Below the pieces are notes generated by a model that was not told where the DNA came from, did not search any database, and saw only the letters and a program-made list of their open reading frames with translations. The translations under genes were made by a program, and so were the position numbers. Below are positions 1 through 8,964 of a DNA stretch of 64,000 nt, one piece after another. This DNA comes from Caballeronia mineralivorans PML1(12). Its GTDB lineage: Bacteria > Pseudomonadota > Gammaproteobacteria > Burkholderiales > Burkholderiaceae. Each line of letters begins with the position of its first letter. Position 1 is the first letter of the stretch. The stretch is from assembly GCF_001028175.1 (NCBI RefSeq), contig NZ_AEJF01000136.1:1-64000 (forward strand), read 5' to 3'.

Positions 1-462
1 ACGCTCGTGGAGCTCGGACGAGGCCGCGTGGTGCCGGTCGTGCTCTCGGGCGATGCTGCGCAGGACGTGGCGGCCATCTGCTCGGCTGCGGGCGGCGGCG
101 CGGACCTGGCCTTCGACATGGTCGGCAATGCCAGCGATGCTAACGCCACGCTAGCCACGCTAAGAAGCTTGCGCCGCGGGGGGCGCCTCGTGCTGATGGG
201 CAGCATGCTGGTGGACCTGCCGGTTCCCTATGGCGAGATGCTGCTGCACAGTCGGGAACTGATCGGCCACTTCATGTACACGCCCGGCGACTATCTCGCG
301 CTGGTTGCGCTGGTGGCTTCGGGCCAGTTGCCGCTGGAGTCCGTCGAATTGAAGACCTTTCCATTCGCCGCGCTGGAAGCTGCCATTGACGAAGCCGGCC
401 GCATGTCGGGTCTGCAATGCACGGTGGCTTGCGGCGACTGGGTCAGTACAGATCGGTCTTGA
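1..462 (+). CDS. Zinc-type (MDR) alcohol dehydrogenase, C-terminal part, cut by window edge
   Basis: The frame is open to the left edge, so only the last ~153 codons of a medium-chain dehydrogenase/reductase are present. What is visible is the second half of the nucleotide-binding domain: ADLAFDMVG followed by a glycine-rich turn and strand (RGGRLVLMGSM), then the closing segment KTFPFAALEAAIDEA that normally completes the catalytic domain in zinc-type alcohol dehydrogenases. The zinc ligands and GxGxxG loop would lie outside the window. The family oxidises alcohols or reduces aldehydes and ketones with NAD(P); the substrate cannot be told. The gene is convergent with the binding-protein gene that follows after only 18 bases. 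Confidence 0.8.
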   Translation, partial: TLVELGRGRVVPVVLSGDAAQDVAAICSAAGGGADLAFDMVGNASDANATLATLRSLRRGGRLVLMGSMLVDLPVPYGEMLLHSRELIGHFMYTPGDYLALVALVASGQLPLESVELKTFPFAALEAAIDEAGRMSGLQCTVACGDWVSTDRS

Positions 463-480
463 GACATCCCCCTTCAGCGT

Positions 481-1263
481 TCAGTGCGGCGTGACCGGAT
501 CGAGCCCCGTCTGCCTGACGACTGGTGAGACCTCCGGCGAAGCTAGGTAGTCGAGCAGCGCCTTCGCTTCGGCCGGATGTTGCGCGCCTACCGGGATGCC
601 GCCCGCGAATCGCGTGATCGACTGCACCGATTCGGGAATCTTGCCAACGAACGTCACGCCCGGCACGGGCAGCAGTTCGCTCACCTGCTGGAAGCCGAGT
701 TCGTAGTCACCGGTGGCCACCACTGACGCCACCGGAATCTTCGGCACCATCGTGGCCTTGGGCCGGATCTGGTCCTCGATACCCAGGCGCTTGAACAACT
801 CGTTCTGTATGTACACGCCGCTCGCGCTGTCGGAATAGGCGACCGACTTCGCGTGCAGCAACGCCTCCTTCAAAGCCGCCACCGTGCCGATGTCCGGCTT
901 CGGTGCACCGGCGCGAACCACCATGCCGATAGCGGAATCGGCGAGTTCGACGCGCGAACCGGGCATGACCTTGCCTTGCTTGATGAGGTCGTCGAGCGCG
1001 TAACCCACCATGATCACCACGTCCGCCGGTTCGCCCCTGGCCAGCCGGTTCGGGATGGCTTCGGGCGCTTTTCCCATCGACGGACCCAGGGCGGTGTCCA
1101 AGGTATTGCCGCTTGCCGCCGCGAATTTTGGCCCGAGGATCTTATAGGCGGCGGTAAATCCACCGGAACTCATGACATGCAGTTCAGCGGCCTGGACGGT
1201 GGTCGCGGCAACAACGCCGCCGATGAACGCGAATGCGGACAGCTTCAGCAAGAAAGATTTCAT
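481..1263 (-). CDS. ModA-like periplasmic substrate-binding protein (SBP_bac_11 type)
   Basis: 260-residue secreted protein: signal peptide MKSFLLKLSAFAFIGGVVAA ending near TTVQA-AE, then a type II periplasmic-binding fold related to the molybdate binder ModA (HVMSSGGFTAAYKIL, GEPADVVIMV, YSDSASGVYIQ, and GIPVGAQHP near the C terminus). I chose the ATG at 1263 because the longer frame upstream adds an implausible leader before the signal peptide. No ABC permease or ATPase lies beside it, so it may be an orphan binder; this group includes many proteins of unknown ligand in Burkholderiaceae, so molybdate binding should not be assumed. Confidence 0.85.
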   Translation of the reverse strand: MKSFLLKLSAFAFIGGVVAATTVQAAELHVMSSGGFTAAYKILGPKFAAASGNTLDTALGPSMGKAPEAIPNRLARGEPADVVIMVGYALDDLIKQGKVMPGSRVELADSAIGMVVRAGAPKPDIGTVAALKEALLHAKSVAYSDSASGVYIQNELFKRLGIEDQIRPKATMVPKIPVASVVATGDYELGFQQVSELLPVPGVTFVGKIPESVQSITRFAGGIPVGAQHPAEAKALLDYLASPEVSPVVRQTGLDPVTPH

Positions 1264-2034
1264 GAGTGACTGTAAAGAGTTATAAGAGTTGATAAGGGTT
1301 GATAAATCGATGAGATTTGCGCCGACGAATTTTAAACGCCGCGAGCACAATGGCCGCTAGGGAACACCCTGTGATATGCAGCGTACGGACACGGAAATAG
1401 GGCGCGGCATAGACTGACAATTTACTTACCGAACACGCAAATGCTGTGCTTGCGGTCCCTCTTTGACATCCATACCGATGCCGGGCGAATGAAGTGTTAA
1501 ATACTGAAAAGTACGTTAAATGGCCTAGTGATTGGCAGTAAAGTGCATCATCGAAGGACAGTTCTGGTTTGTCCCTCGGTAAATAAAATCGGTGGGAAAA
1601 AACACTTCCGGCGTTATGCGCTAAGGAATGCCATCCCACGAAGGCGAGCCGTTTTATTCAGCGCTGAGAGGCTGGTTCGCCGCACGGTCAAGATGTCAGT
1701 TTTCGGGGATATTAGTGAATACCAAAACGCTATACCAAGGGAATCGTGCGTCCGTCATTATCGACGCGGAAATAGTACATATTGAGGCGATCATGTCTCG
1801 TTGTCTTGCGACGGGAGCCGATGGCGCGATTTTTCACGCGAACTATTGGCGCAACCGTTTATTGACGCTACGGGATTCCGGTCTGAGTCATATGCAGGAC
1901 GTCGCGGTGCAGTCGCTTTTAAGCGATCTCGTAGAGTCCGCCTAGACCGGAGTGCAAGAAACGGGACGTGGGGAATCCAACGTATCCAGGCCGATTGTTT
2001 ATGTCGGGTAACAGGACAGTACCGGGTGCTTCGA
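1264..2034. other. Intergenic region with no convincing gene
   Basis: About 770 bases, visibly less GC-biased than the flanks. Several overlapping open frames exist on both strands but none shows family resemblance. The best candidate is a 50-codon frame at 1793-1945 (+) beginning MSRCLATGADGAIF; it has no clear ribosome binding site and I do not call it a gene. The region should hold the promoter of the binding-protein gene (leftward) and that of the hypothetical gene at 2035 (rightward). Confidence 0.4.
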
Positions 2035-2442
2035 ATGTTGAATAAATCCAGTGGTGGCCCACTTGCGTGGAAGTCGAAAATCCAGCCGGGGCAATCGACT
2101 GATAGCTTGCGTTATGTGACGCTGGATCTCGCGTCGGATTCGCATGCGCGCGCGGCGATAGAGGCTTACAGCGATTCATGCGCGGCCGAGCTGCCATGGC
2201 TGGCGGATATTTTGCGAACGCGACTGGAGACATTGAACCGTTCGGTGGACCGCACTCAGGATCATTTTGCGGGATTTCGCGAAGATGAAGCCGCCCCAAT
2301 GCCGCTGACTTATTGCGAACAGACGGCGCGGCGATTGATGGCATTTGCCTGCATGTGTGCGCGGGCGCGTGAGGATTACTCGGATGCGGCGTGGGATCAT
2401 GTCATGAAAAGCTTTGACCGGATGCTGGTTCAAATGCGTTGA
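2035..2442 (+). CDS. Hypothetical protein, 135 aa, upstream of a response regulator
   Basis: I do not recognise the family. The protein starts MLNKSSGGPLAWKSK and is mostly helical by eye, with a charged central stretch (RTRLETLNRSVDRTQDHF) and a Cys- and Ala-rich helix (RRLMAFACMCARAREDY) near the end. No signal peptide or membrane segment is evident. The open frame continues further upstream to 1801, but that extension is Arg-rich and looks untranslated, so the ATG at 2035 is preferred. It precedes the two-component locus by about 110 bases in the same direction and could belong with it. Confidence 0.55.
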   Translation: MLNKSSGGPLAWKSKIQPGQSTDSLRYVTLDLASDSHARAAIEAYSDSCAAELPWLADILRTRLETLNRSVDRTQDHFAGFREDEAAPMPLTYCEQTARRLMAFACMCARAREDYSDAAWDHVMKSFDRMLVQMR

Positions 2443-2550
2443 ATCGCGGTAAAAAGTATAATAAAACGAACGCGATAATCTGCATTGGCATTGGGTGTTA
2501 AGCAAAATAAACGACAGGGCCGTCTTGACTATTTAACGGGATATCAGGCA

Positions 2551-3249
2551 ATGAGGATTTGCGTGCTGGACGACGACCTGAGCCAGACGGAGTTTGTGGC
2601 TCAGACACTGACCGCGGCCGGGCACCTCTGCCAAGTGTTTACGGACGGCAAGAGCCTGATCCATGAGCTGAGGCGTCAGCCTTACGACTTGCTGCTGCTC
2701 GACTGGAACATGCCGGAAATGCCGGGCGACGTCGTACTGCAATGGGTCAGGAAAAACCTCACCACGAATCTGCCGGTCCTCTTCCTGACGAGCCGCAGCG
2801 TTGAAGCCGATATCGTCCAGATGCTCAATGCCGGTGCGGACGACTACATCCTCAAACCGGTGTCGCGGCCTGTGCTGCTCGCGCGCGTGGAAGCGTTGTT
2901 GCGGCGGATTTACATGCAGCAGCACGAGGTGACCCAGGAAACGTACGGCATTTATCGATTCGATCTCACTACTCAGACCGCACTGGTCAGCGAAGCGCCG
3001 GCCGCGCTGACGCAAAAGGAATTTGAGCTTGCGCTGCTGCTCTTTCGTAACCTGTCGAGGCCACTGTCACGCAGCCATATCCGCGAATCGGTCTGGCGGC
3101 AAGACGTGGATATTCCCTCGCGGACAATCGATACCCATGTGTCGCAGATTCGCTCCAAGCTGGTGTTGCGACCGCAAAACGGTTACCGCATAACACCCAT
3201 TTATAGCTACGGCTACCGGCTGGAAAAAGTGGGGAATGAATCGCCGTGA
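2551..3249 (+). CDS. OmpR-family response regulator
   Basis: 232 residues with a receiver domain followed by a winged-helix DNA-binding domain. Receiver signatures are the acidic cluster LDDD at 6-9, the phosphoacceptor Asp51 in LLLLDW, the Thr/Ser in FLTS near 81 and the Lys in LKP near 103. The effector domain (about 130-228) contains LTQKEFELALLLFRN, the recognition segment SRTIDTHVSQIRSKL and the final hairpin YSYGYRLEKV. The ATG at 2551 puts MRICVLDDD at the N terminus as in the family; the 22 extra upstream codons do not fit. It overlaps the next gene by 4 bases and almost certainly receives phosphate from the CHASE2 kinase encoded two genes downstream. Confidence 0.93.
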   Translation: MRICVLDDDLSQTEFVAQTLTAAGHLCQVFTDGKSLIHELRRQPYDLLLLDWNMPEMPGDVVLQWVRKNLTTNLPVLFLTSRSVEADIVQMLNAGADDYILKPVSRPVLLARVEALLRRIYMQQHEVTQETYGIYRFDLTTQTALVSEAPAALTQKEFELALLLFRNLSRPLSRSHIRESVWRQDVDIPSRTIDTHVSQIRSKLVLRPQNGYRITPIYSYGYRLEKVGNESP

Positions 3250-4661
3250 ACGGGTTCCATAAAAACAGGCGCGGTCCGGCGGCGCATCAACGTCCACGTA
3301 CGGGGCTGGAAACCGCAATGGCGGTGGCCGGCATCGTCGCGATCGTCTGTTCGATCCAGCCGGCGCACGCCAAACGCGTGCCGCCGCAGGACATGACGCC
3401 GTATGTAGTGCGTGCCGACGATTCGCTCTATACGCTCGCGGACCGCTATATGCAGAGTCCTGTCGACTGGCGGCTGTTGCGCGACATCAATCACGTTGCG
3501 AATCCGCGCCACTTGCAGATCAATACCCGTCTCTCCCTACCCACCTCGCGCCTCAGGCAGAAATTGCTGACGGCGCAGGTGGTGGCGGTCCGAGGCAACG
3601 TCGAGAAAGAAGGCGCTGCGGGCGCGCCGCCCGTGCCGTTGAGCGCGGGGACGCTGCTGGTGGAGGGCGACGAAATCCAGACCGGCCGCGACGCGTTCGT
3701 GTCCATGACGCTGCCCGACGGCTCGCACGTTGTGTTGCCGTCGAGCAGCCGTATCCAGATCGGGCGATTGCGGACCACGGTGCTGACCGGCGCGGTTGAA
3801 CGCCAGTTCGACCTGAAGGAAGGCGAGGTCACGACCGACGTCACGCCGTTCAAGAACCCGCGCGACTCGTTCCGGGTCAGTTCGCCGTCGGTGGTGGCAG
3901 GTGTGCGCGGCACGCGTTTCCGGGTGAACTACCTGGCCGCGCAGGATGCGACCACCGTCGAGGTGCTGGCGGGCAAGATCGGCGTGGACGGAGCCGGTGC
4001 CGATAACGCCGCCCCGCTACCGGTTCAGAGCGGCGCGCAGACACTCGTTCTGGCCGGCTACGGCAACGTGACTCGCACGGGCCAGACCGCGGGCGCGTCG
4101 GTGCGGCTGCTCGATCCGCCGGACATTGTCGATCCGGACAAGTTGCAGCGTGCTCCGCAAGTTGCATTCGACCTGACGCCGGTCGATGGCGCCGGTGCAT
4201 ACCGTACGGAAATCGCGACCGATGCCGATTTTCTCGACCTGCTTCGCGACCAGCGCACGACCGGCCTGCATGCGGCGTTCGACAACATTCCCGACGGCAA
4301 CTATTTCGTGCGTGTCTCGGCCATGGACACGCACGGCATCGACGGTTTGCCGCAGGTCTTCACGTTCAGCCGCCATCTCGATACGACCAACGCGGCGGCT
4401 ACGCCGATCGAAGGCAATGGCTACGTGTTCCGCTGGCATGTGGACGGCAACGGGCAGGGCACGCGGTATCGCTTCATCCTGTCGAGTCATGCGGACCTGA
4501 GCGCGCCGCTCATCGACCTGCTCGACGTGTCGGGCGGCGAGATGTCGGTGGCGCATCTGGCGCCCGGAAAGTACTACTGGACGATTGTTGTCGATACCTT
4601 CGAAAACGGCCGGCTCCTGTCGATTCCGAGCGAAATCCGGTCGTTCACTCAAACGCGGTAG
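3246..4661 (+). CDS. LysM and FecR domain periplasmic protein
   Basis: 471 residues, GTG start overlapping the regulator stop. An N-terminal hydrophobic stretch (AMAVAGIVAIVCSIQPAHA) serves as signal peptide. A LysM-like segment follows (about 50-98: YVVRADDSLYTLADRYM ... INTRLSLP), suggesting peptidoglycan contact, then a FecR domain (about 110-245: GDEIQTGRDAFVSMTLPDGS, GVRGTRFRVNYL), and fibronectin-like repeats to the C terminus. FecR modules usually sense an outer signal and relay it to an inner-membrane partner. Lying between a response regulator and a CHASE2 kinase, it is plausibly the periplasmic input subunit of that system; this role is inferred from position. Confidence 0.88.
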   Translation: MNGFHKNRRGPAAHQRPRTGLETAMAVAGIVAIVCSIQPAHAKRVPPQDMTPYVVRADDSLYTLADRYMQSPVDWRLLRDINHVANPRHLQINTRLSLPTSRLRQKLLTAQVVAVRGNVEKEGAAGAPPVPLSAGTLLVEGDEIQTGRDAFVSMTLPDGSHVVLPSSSRIQIGRLRTTVLTGAVERQFDLKEGEVTTDVTPFKNPRDSFRVSSPSVVAGVRGTRFRVNYLAAQDATTVEVLAGKIGVDGAGADNAAPLPVQSGAQTLVLAGYGNVTRTGQTAGASVRLLDPPDIVDPDKLQRAPQVAFDLTPVDGAGAYRTEIATDADFLDLLRDQRTTGLHAAFDNIPDGNYFVRVSAMDTHGIDGLPQVFTFSRHLDTTNAAATPIEGNGYVFRWHVDGNGQGTRYRFILSSHADLSAPLIDLLDVSGGEMSVAHLAPGKYYWTIVVDTFENGRLLSIPSEIRSFTQTR

Positions 4662-4670
4662 GCGCGACCC

Positions 4671-7121
4671 ATGCCATGGCGCTTCCCCTTTCGCAACCCG
4701 CGCTGGCCGGGACCGTCGATAGGCAAGCGCTTCTTCCTCGAGTGGATGCTGATTGGCGCGGTGGGCGTTGCCGCCGTACTCTACGGCGTCGTGAGCCCGT
4801 TGACGGAGCGCGCAAGTTTCCTGATCTACGATCAGTTGCTGTCGCACTCGGCGAGCCGTCCGTCGGCCGGCATTGTGATCGTTGCGGTCGACGACGAGAG
4901 CATCGCGGAACTCGGGCGCTGGCCGTGGCCGCGCGAGACCCACGCAGCGCTGCTTGATCAACTCGCGAAGGCGAAGCCGGCCAGCGTTGCCTACGACGTG
5001 CTGTTCACCGAGCCTTCTCCCGGCGACGCCGCTTTCGCCCAGGCAATGAAGCACGTGCCGACCTATCTGCCGCTTCTCGTCGATCGCCTGCCCGTCAACC
5101 AGAACGAGCCCGCGGCGGTCGAACCCGTTCCGGTGTTGCGCGCGGCGGCGGCGGGCGTGGGTCATATCGATCTGGAAGTGAATCAGGACGGCATCGTGCG
5201 CAGCGTCTCGCTGTTCGAGGGCAGCGGCAAGAACTGGTGGCCGAGCATCACGGTGCCGGTTTATCGCGCGATGCGTGGCCCGGATGCGCCACTGCCCGGC
5301 ATCGAACCGGCGGCGGCCGATGCGGCTTTTGCTGCGTCAGGTCCGGCGGGCGCGGGAGAGCTGAAACGTGCGCACCGGATGATGATTCCGTTTTCGCATA
5401 CGTCGCTGGATTATCCGCGGGTGTCGTTCGCGGCCGCGATGCAAGGCTCGGTTCCGCCTGAATTTTTCGCGGGCAAGATCGTGCTGGTCGGTGCAACGGC
5501 GGCCGGCCTGCGCGACCGCTTTGCCACGCCGATTTCAGGCGATGTGGGCGAGCTGCCGGGCGTCGATATCTACGCGACTATCCTCGATGGATTATTCGAC
5601 GGCCGCGCCATCGAACCGGTCAGCAACAAGGCGGCCGGCTGGACGAGCCTCGTGCCGATAGGCATCCTGCTCGCGGGCCTGCTGGTGATGTCGCCGTTCC
5701 AGTCGCTGATACTCACCATCGCGCTGGCCTGCGCCAGTCTGATTTCCAGCGCCTGCATGGTGTACTTGCGCTCGCGCTGGCTCTCGCCGGTGCCGGCGCT
5801 CGGCGGCCTTGCGCTGATCTATCTGCTGTGGAGCTGGCGGCGTCTCGAGGTCGCCATGTCTTATCTCGGACAGGAGCTGCGCCTGCTTGCCGCCGAGCCC
5901 AACCTGCTGCCCGGGGCCGAGCAGAAACCCCAGGGCGCGGCGGGCGATCTGCTCGAGCGCCTGATCGCACTCACGCGCCAGGCGGTGCAGCGCCAGCGCA
6001 ATATGCGGCAGTTCATCTGGGACAGCCTGAACAGTTTGCCGGAGCCAATCATGGTTTGCGACCGCGACGGCCGCATCCTGATGGTCAACGATCCCGCACG
6101 GCTGCATTTCGGCCCCGTGCGTTTCAACGACATGTCGATCGTGCAGATCTTCAGTGACTTCCACTTCGTGCGTCTGGTCGACGAGGACAGCAGCGGCGCA
6201 CTGCCCAGCGGGATGTCATGGCCGGCGATGCTCGACCCGCGTGTCGAGCGTCACGCCGAGGTCATGATGCACGGCATCGAAGTGCGCGATCGCCATGGGC
6301 GTGACCATATGCTGCGTTATGCGCCCTGCACGACGAGCGCGGGCGGATCGCTTGGGTGGATCGCGAGCTGGGTCGATATCACCGCGCTGCATGCCTCCGA
6401 GCGCCAGCGCGACGACATGCTGCATCTGCTGTCGCACGACATGCGCTCGCCGCAGGCGTCGATTCTCGCGCTGCTCGACACCGAGCGGCCGCACATCGAC
6501 TCCACGCGCGCGATGGACCTGATGGAGCGCGTCGAACGCTACGCACGGCGCACGCTCGCGCTAGCCGATGACTTCGTGCAACTCGCGCGCGCCGAGTCGC
6601 AGCATTACAGCCTCGAACTGCTGAACCTGCACGAACTCGCGATCGACGCCAGCGACGAGATCTGGCCGCTCGCGCACGCGAAGGACATCGAGGTGCGTTG
6701 CGAGAGCGAAGGCGAAGCGTTCTGGGTCCTGGCCGACCGGTCCCTGATGACGCGCGCGCTCATCAACCTGCTCAGCAACGCGGTGAAATACAGCCCGCCT
6801 GCTACGCGTGTGGACTGCATCGTCAGCGAGATGCCGGGGGCGATCGTGTGCGTCGTGCAGGACATGGGCTACGGCATCGCGCTCGAGCAGCAGGCGCATT
6901 TGTTCGAACGCTTCCGGCGCTTTCATCTCGATGGTCAGCCGCCAAGCGACGGAACCGGGCTCGGGATGGCGTTCGTCAAGACGGTGATCAGCCGCCACGC
7001 AGGCGAGATTGCTATTAAAAGCGCGCCGGACCAGGGGACGACCGTGACGATCACCCTGCGCGCACAGACCGTCGAGCCGCGTGAAGCGAGCGACAACGAA
7101 CCCGCGGCGCAAAAGCAATAA
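4671..7121 (+). CDS. CHASE2-PAS sensor histidine kinase
   Basis: 816-residue membrane kinase. One transmembrane helix near residues 20-45 leads into an extracytoplasmic CHASE2 domain (about 45-310; VAVDDESIAELGRWPWPR is typical), then three close membrane helices (about 325-400), a PAS domain (about 440-560; LPEPIMVCDRDGRILMVND) and a histidine kinase core: H box LLSHDMRSPQ near residue 588, N box INLLSNAVKYSPP, and G boxes DMGYGI and DGTGLGMAF. It lies 9 bases after the FecR-LysM gene, so regulator, FecR-LysM protein and kinase form one transcript. The likely signal is an envelope state read through CHASE2 together with the FecR-LysM protein. The ligand is unknown. Confidence 0.93.
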   Translation: MPWRFPFRNPRWPGPSIGKRFFLEWMLIGAVGVAAVLYGVVSPLTERASFLIYDQLLSHSASRPSAGIVIVAVDDESIAELGRWPWPRETHAALLDQLAKAKPASVAYDVLFTEPSPGDAAFAQAMKHVPTYLPLLVDRLPVNQNEPAAVEPVPVLRAAAAGVGHIDLEVNQDGIVRSVSLFEGSGKNWWPSITVPVYRAMRGPDAPLPGIEPAAADAAFAASGPAGAGELKRAHRMMIPFSHTSLDYPRVSFAAAMQGSVPPEFFAGKIVLVGATAAGLRDRFATPISGDVGELPGVDIYATILDGLFDGRAIEPVSNKAAGWTSLVPIGILLAGLLVMSPFQSLILTIALACASLISSACMVYLRSRWLSPVPALGGLALIYLLWSWRRLEVAMSYLGQELRLLAAEPNLLPGAEQKPQGAAGDLLERLIALTRQAVQRQRNMRQFIWDSLNSLPEPIMVCDRDGRILMVNDPARLHFGPVRFNDMSIVQIFSDFHFVRLVDEDSSGALPSGMSWPAMLDPRVERHAEVMMHGIEVRDRHGRDHMLRYAPCTTSAGGSLGWIASWVDITALHASERQRDDMLHLLSHDMRSPQASILALLDTERPHIDSTRAMDLMERVERYARRTLALADDFVQLARAESQHYSLELLNLHELAIDASDEIWPLAHAKDIEVRCESEGEAFWVLADRSLMTRALINLLSNAVKYSPPATRVDCIVSEMPGAIVCVVQDMGYGIALEQQAHLFERFRRFHLDGQPPSDGTGLGMAFVKTVISRHAGEIAIKSAPDQGTTVTITLRAQTVEPREASDNEPAAQKQ

Positions 7122-7140
7122 ACGTTTTCTGGGGAACGAA

Positions 7141-7725
7141 GTGAACATACGATCGATAGCAGGCGCCGTTTTTCTTCTCGCACTTCTCACCGGCTGCGCT
7201 AGCGAGCAGCCGGTGCGGATCAGCGCGTATCGGGACAAATTCGGGGACAAATTCGGAGGCGATTTCACGACGAGCAGCGTCAAGACCTATGCGCTGCAAT
7301 CGTCGAGTGTCGAGCCTCAGGGCGATGCCGCGACCAACGCGGCGCCCGCCCGCTGGCTTGATGAAGCGCTGGCCACCAAGGGTTTTCGGCCGATGCCTCC
7401 GAACAGCGCGGACTACCTCGTGAAGCTGGGTTATGCAACCCGCCCGCAAGCCGTGCGTGTGCGTGCCGCGTGCACGGGCGCGCCGGAGAGCGCATGCGAC
7501 GACGTGGCGCCGGAGAAGAATTGGTTTGGACCCAAACGCTACGTCCATGCGCTGACGATCCAGTTTGTCGAACGTGCGAGCGGGGCGGTCGGTTACCAGG
7601 TGAGCGTGACGCATGCGGATCGCGATCCCGTTGGCAGCGCAGCGCTGCATGGCCTCATGAGTTGTGCGTTCGCGGACTTTCCGATGCACAATGCCGAGCG
7701 GCGCGAGGTCGCGCGGTGTGATTAA
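7141..7725 (+). CDS. Lipoprotein of unknown function
   Basis: 194 residues with a signal peptide and lipobox (FLLALLTGC), so probably lipid-anchored. The mature part includes TTSSVKTYAL and LDEALATKGFRPMPPNSADYLVKLGY, reminiscent of small DUF4136-like envelope lipoproteins, but I cannot name the family. I chose the GTG at 7141 because it has a strong Shine-Dalgarno (gggga, 5 bases upstream) and puts the signal peptide at the N terminus; a longer frame begins inside the kinase gene. It follows the kinase by 19 bases and may be a fourth gene of that operon. Confidence 0.8.
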   Translation: MNIRSIAGAVFLLALLTGCASEQPVRISAYRDKFGDKFGGDFTTSSVKTYALQSSSVEPQGDAATNAAPARWLDEALATKGFRPMPPNSADYLVKLGYATRPQAVRVRAACTGAPESACDDVAPEKNWFGPKRYVHALTIQFVERASGAVGYQVSVTHADRDPVGSAALHGLMSCAFADFPMHNAERREVARCD

Positions 7726-7869
7726 CGGCTAGCGGAAAATCGGCATGCGGGAGATTGGCGTATTCTTGCGCCTGAACGAAGCGGCGAGTGGTGCGGGCGA
7801 CCGAGCCAAGCCGTTGATGACGTTCAGTCCACACGAGCCCTAAGGACTCGACATGCCAGGGAACCCGCA

Positions 7870-8670
7870 GTGAAGTTTGCCGATTTTTGCCGTTGCACCC
7901 TAGTCTCTTTCACGTGCGTCTGGGTCACGAACGCCGTTGCCGACGAGCAAAGCGCCGCTCCCGATGCGAGCCCCGCCGATCCATGGAAAATCTCGGTCGG
8001 CCCTGCGCTGATGGTCTCACCGAAATACCCTGGTTCGCGTTCGTTCCAGGTTTTGCCGCTGCCATCGCTCGATATCTCCTACGACGACCGGATCTTCTCG
8101 CAAGGTCTCGACGTACTCGGCATCAATCTCCTGAAAGGCCCGGCTTATCATTTCGGCACGGCGATCAGCTTCGATTTTCAATCGCGTAACGAGTCCGACG
8201 ATCCGCACCTGCGCGGCCTGGGCAACGTGCACTACGGTCCGAAGCTGAAGGTGTTTGCCGACTATTCGGTGTCGCTGCTGACGGGTTCGGTCGCGGCTTA
8301 TCAGGACATCGCGGGCACGGGGCAGGGTTTGCTTGTCAGTGGCGATCTGGTGGCAAATATGCCGTTGACGTCGAAGCTGCTGGTGTCTATTGGACCGGGC
8401 GTGACGTGGGCCAACGCCGTCTATAACCGTACGCTGTTCGGCGTGTCGGCCAGTCAAAGCGCTGCGTCTGGTTTGCCGGTATATAACACCAGTTCGGGCA
8501 TCCGGGACATCCACCTGAATACCTATGTCAGTTACGATTTCTCGAAGAAATGGGTGGGTTCGGTTTCGCTGACGGCCGGCCGGCTTGAGCACAATGCAGG
8601 GAACAGCCCGATCACCGAACGCCGGACCGAATTGAATTTCCTCGCCGCAGTGAACTACCGGTTCAAGTGA
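7870..8670 (+). CDS. MipA/OmpV family outer-membrane protein
   Basis: 266 residues. Cleavable signal peptide, then a barrel-forming region with alternating amphipathic strands; the family hallmarks are WKISVGPALMVSPKYPGS near the N terminus, the middle region DYSVSLLTGSVAAYQDI, and a C-terminal strand ending NYRFK with a penultimate aromatic. MipA and OmpV relatives are outer-membrane scaffolding or channel proteins, often induced by two-component systems. The GTG start at 7870 has an AGGGA site 8 bases upstream. About 145 bases separate it from the preceding lipoprotein, so it probably has its own promoter. Confidence 0.9.
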   Translation: MKFADFCRCTLVSFTCVWVTNAVADEQSAAPDASPADPWKISVGPALMVSPKYPGSRSFQVLPLPSLDISYDDRIFSQGLDVLGINLLKGPAYHFGTAISFDFQSRNESDDPHLRGLGNVHYGPKLKVFADYSVSLLTGSVAAYQDIAGTGQGLLVSGDLVANMPLTSKLLVSIGPGVTWANAVYNRTLFGVSASQSAASGLPVYNTSSGIRDIHLNTYVSYDFSKKWVGSVSLTAGRLEHNAGNSPITERRTELNFLAAVNYRFK

Positions 8671-8964
8671 TCTGCGGCTTTTATCGCGTAATGTTTCGCT
8701 TCACGCGGTTCTTCAGAATGTGGCGCGTTCGCCAGAGCCTGTTGTGAAGAAATACTGCACACGCGATGCGGTTCCATCGCGCTTTCCAAATCTGCTTCGT
8801 CGCCGCTCCGTAAAGTACCGAGCGCTGTGTGCTCCCCTGTGGGCTGGCTTGGCGAGGTATTCGGCCAGTCTTGCCAAGGTGGTTTGCCACCGGCTTGACC
8901 GCTTGCGGTGGCCTCCATATACTTATTTTTGTTAATTGAGACTTTACAAGCGGGTGGCTACATC
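8671..8964. other. Intergenic region before XRE-cupin regulator
   Basis: About 290 bases without a credible gene. A short GGTGG/CCACC stem lies around 8879-8892. The rest should hold the 3' end of the MipA transcript and the promoter of the regulator gene; no clear -35/-10 pair was identified. Confidence 0.35.

Noticed and set aside
1280-1639. 119-codon leftward frame upstream of the ModA-like gene
   Set aside because: No ribosome site, no domain, and mixed composition; likely non-coding.
4017-5165. 382-codon leftward frame across the FecR-LysM and kinase genes
   Set aside because: Arg/His-rich translation typical of the antisense of GC-rich genes; both sense genes have clear domains and coupled starts.
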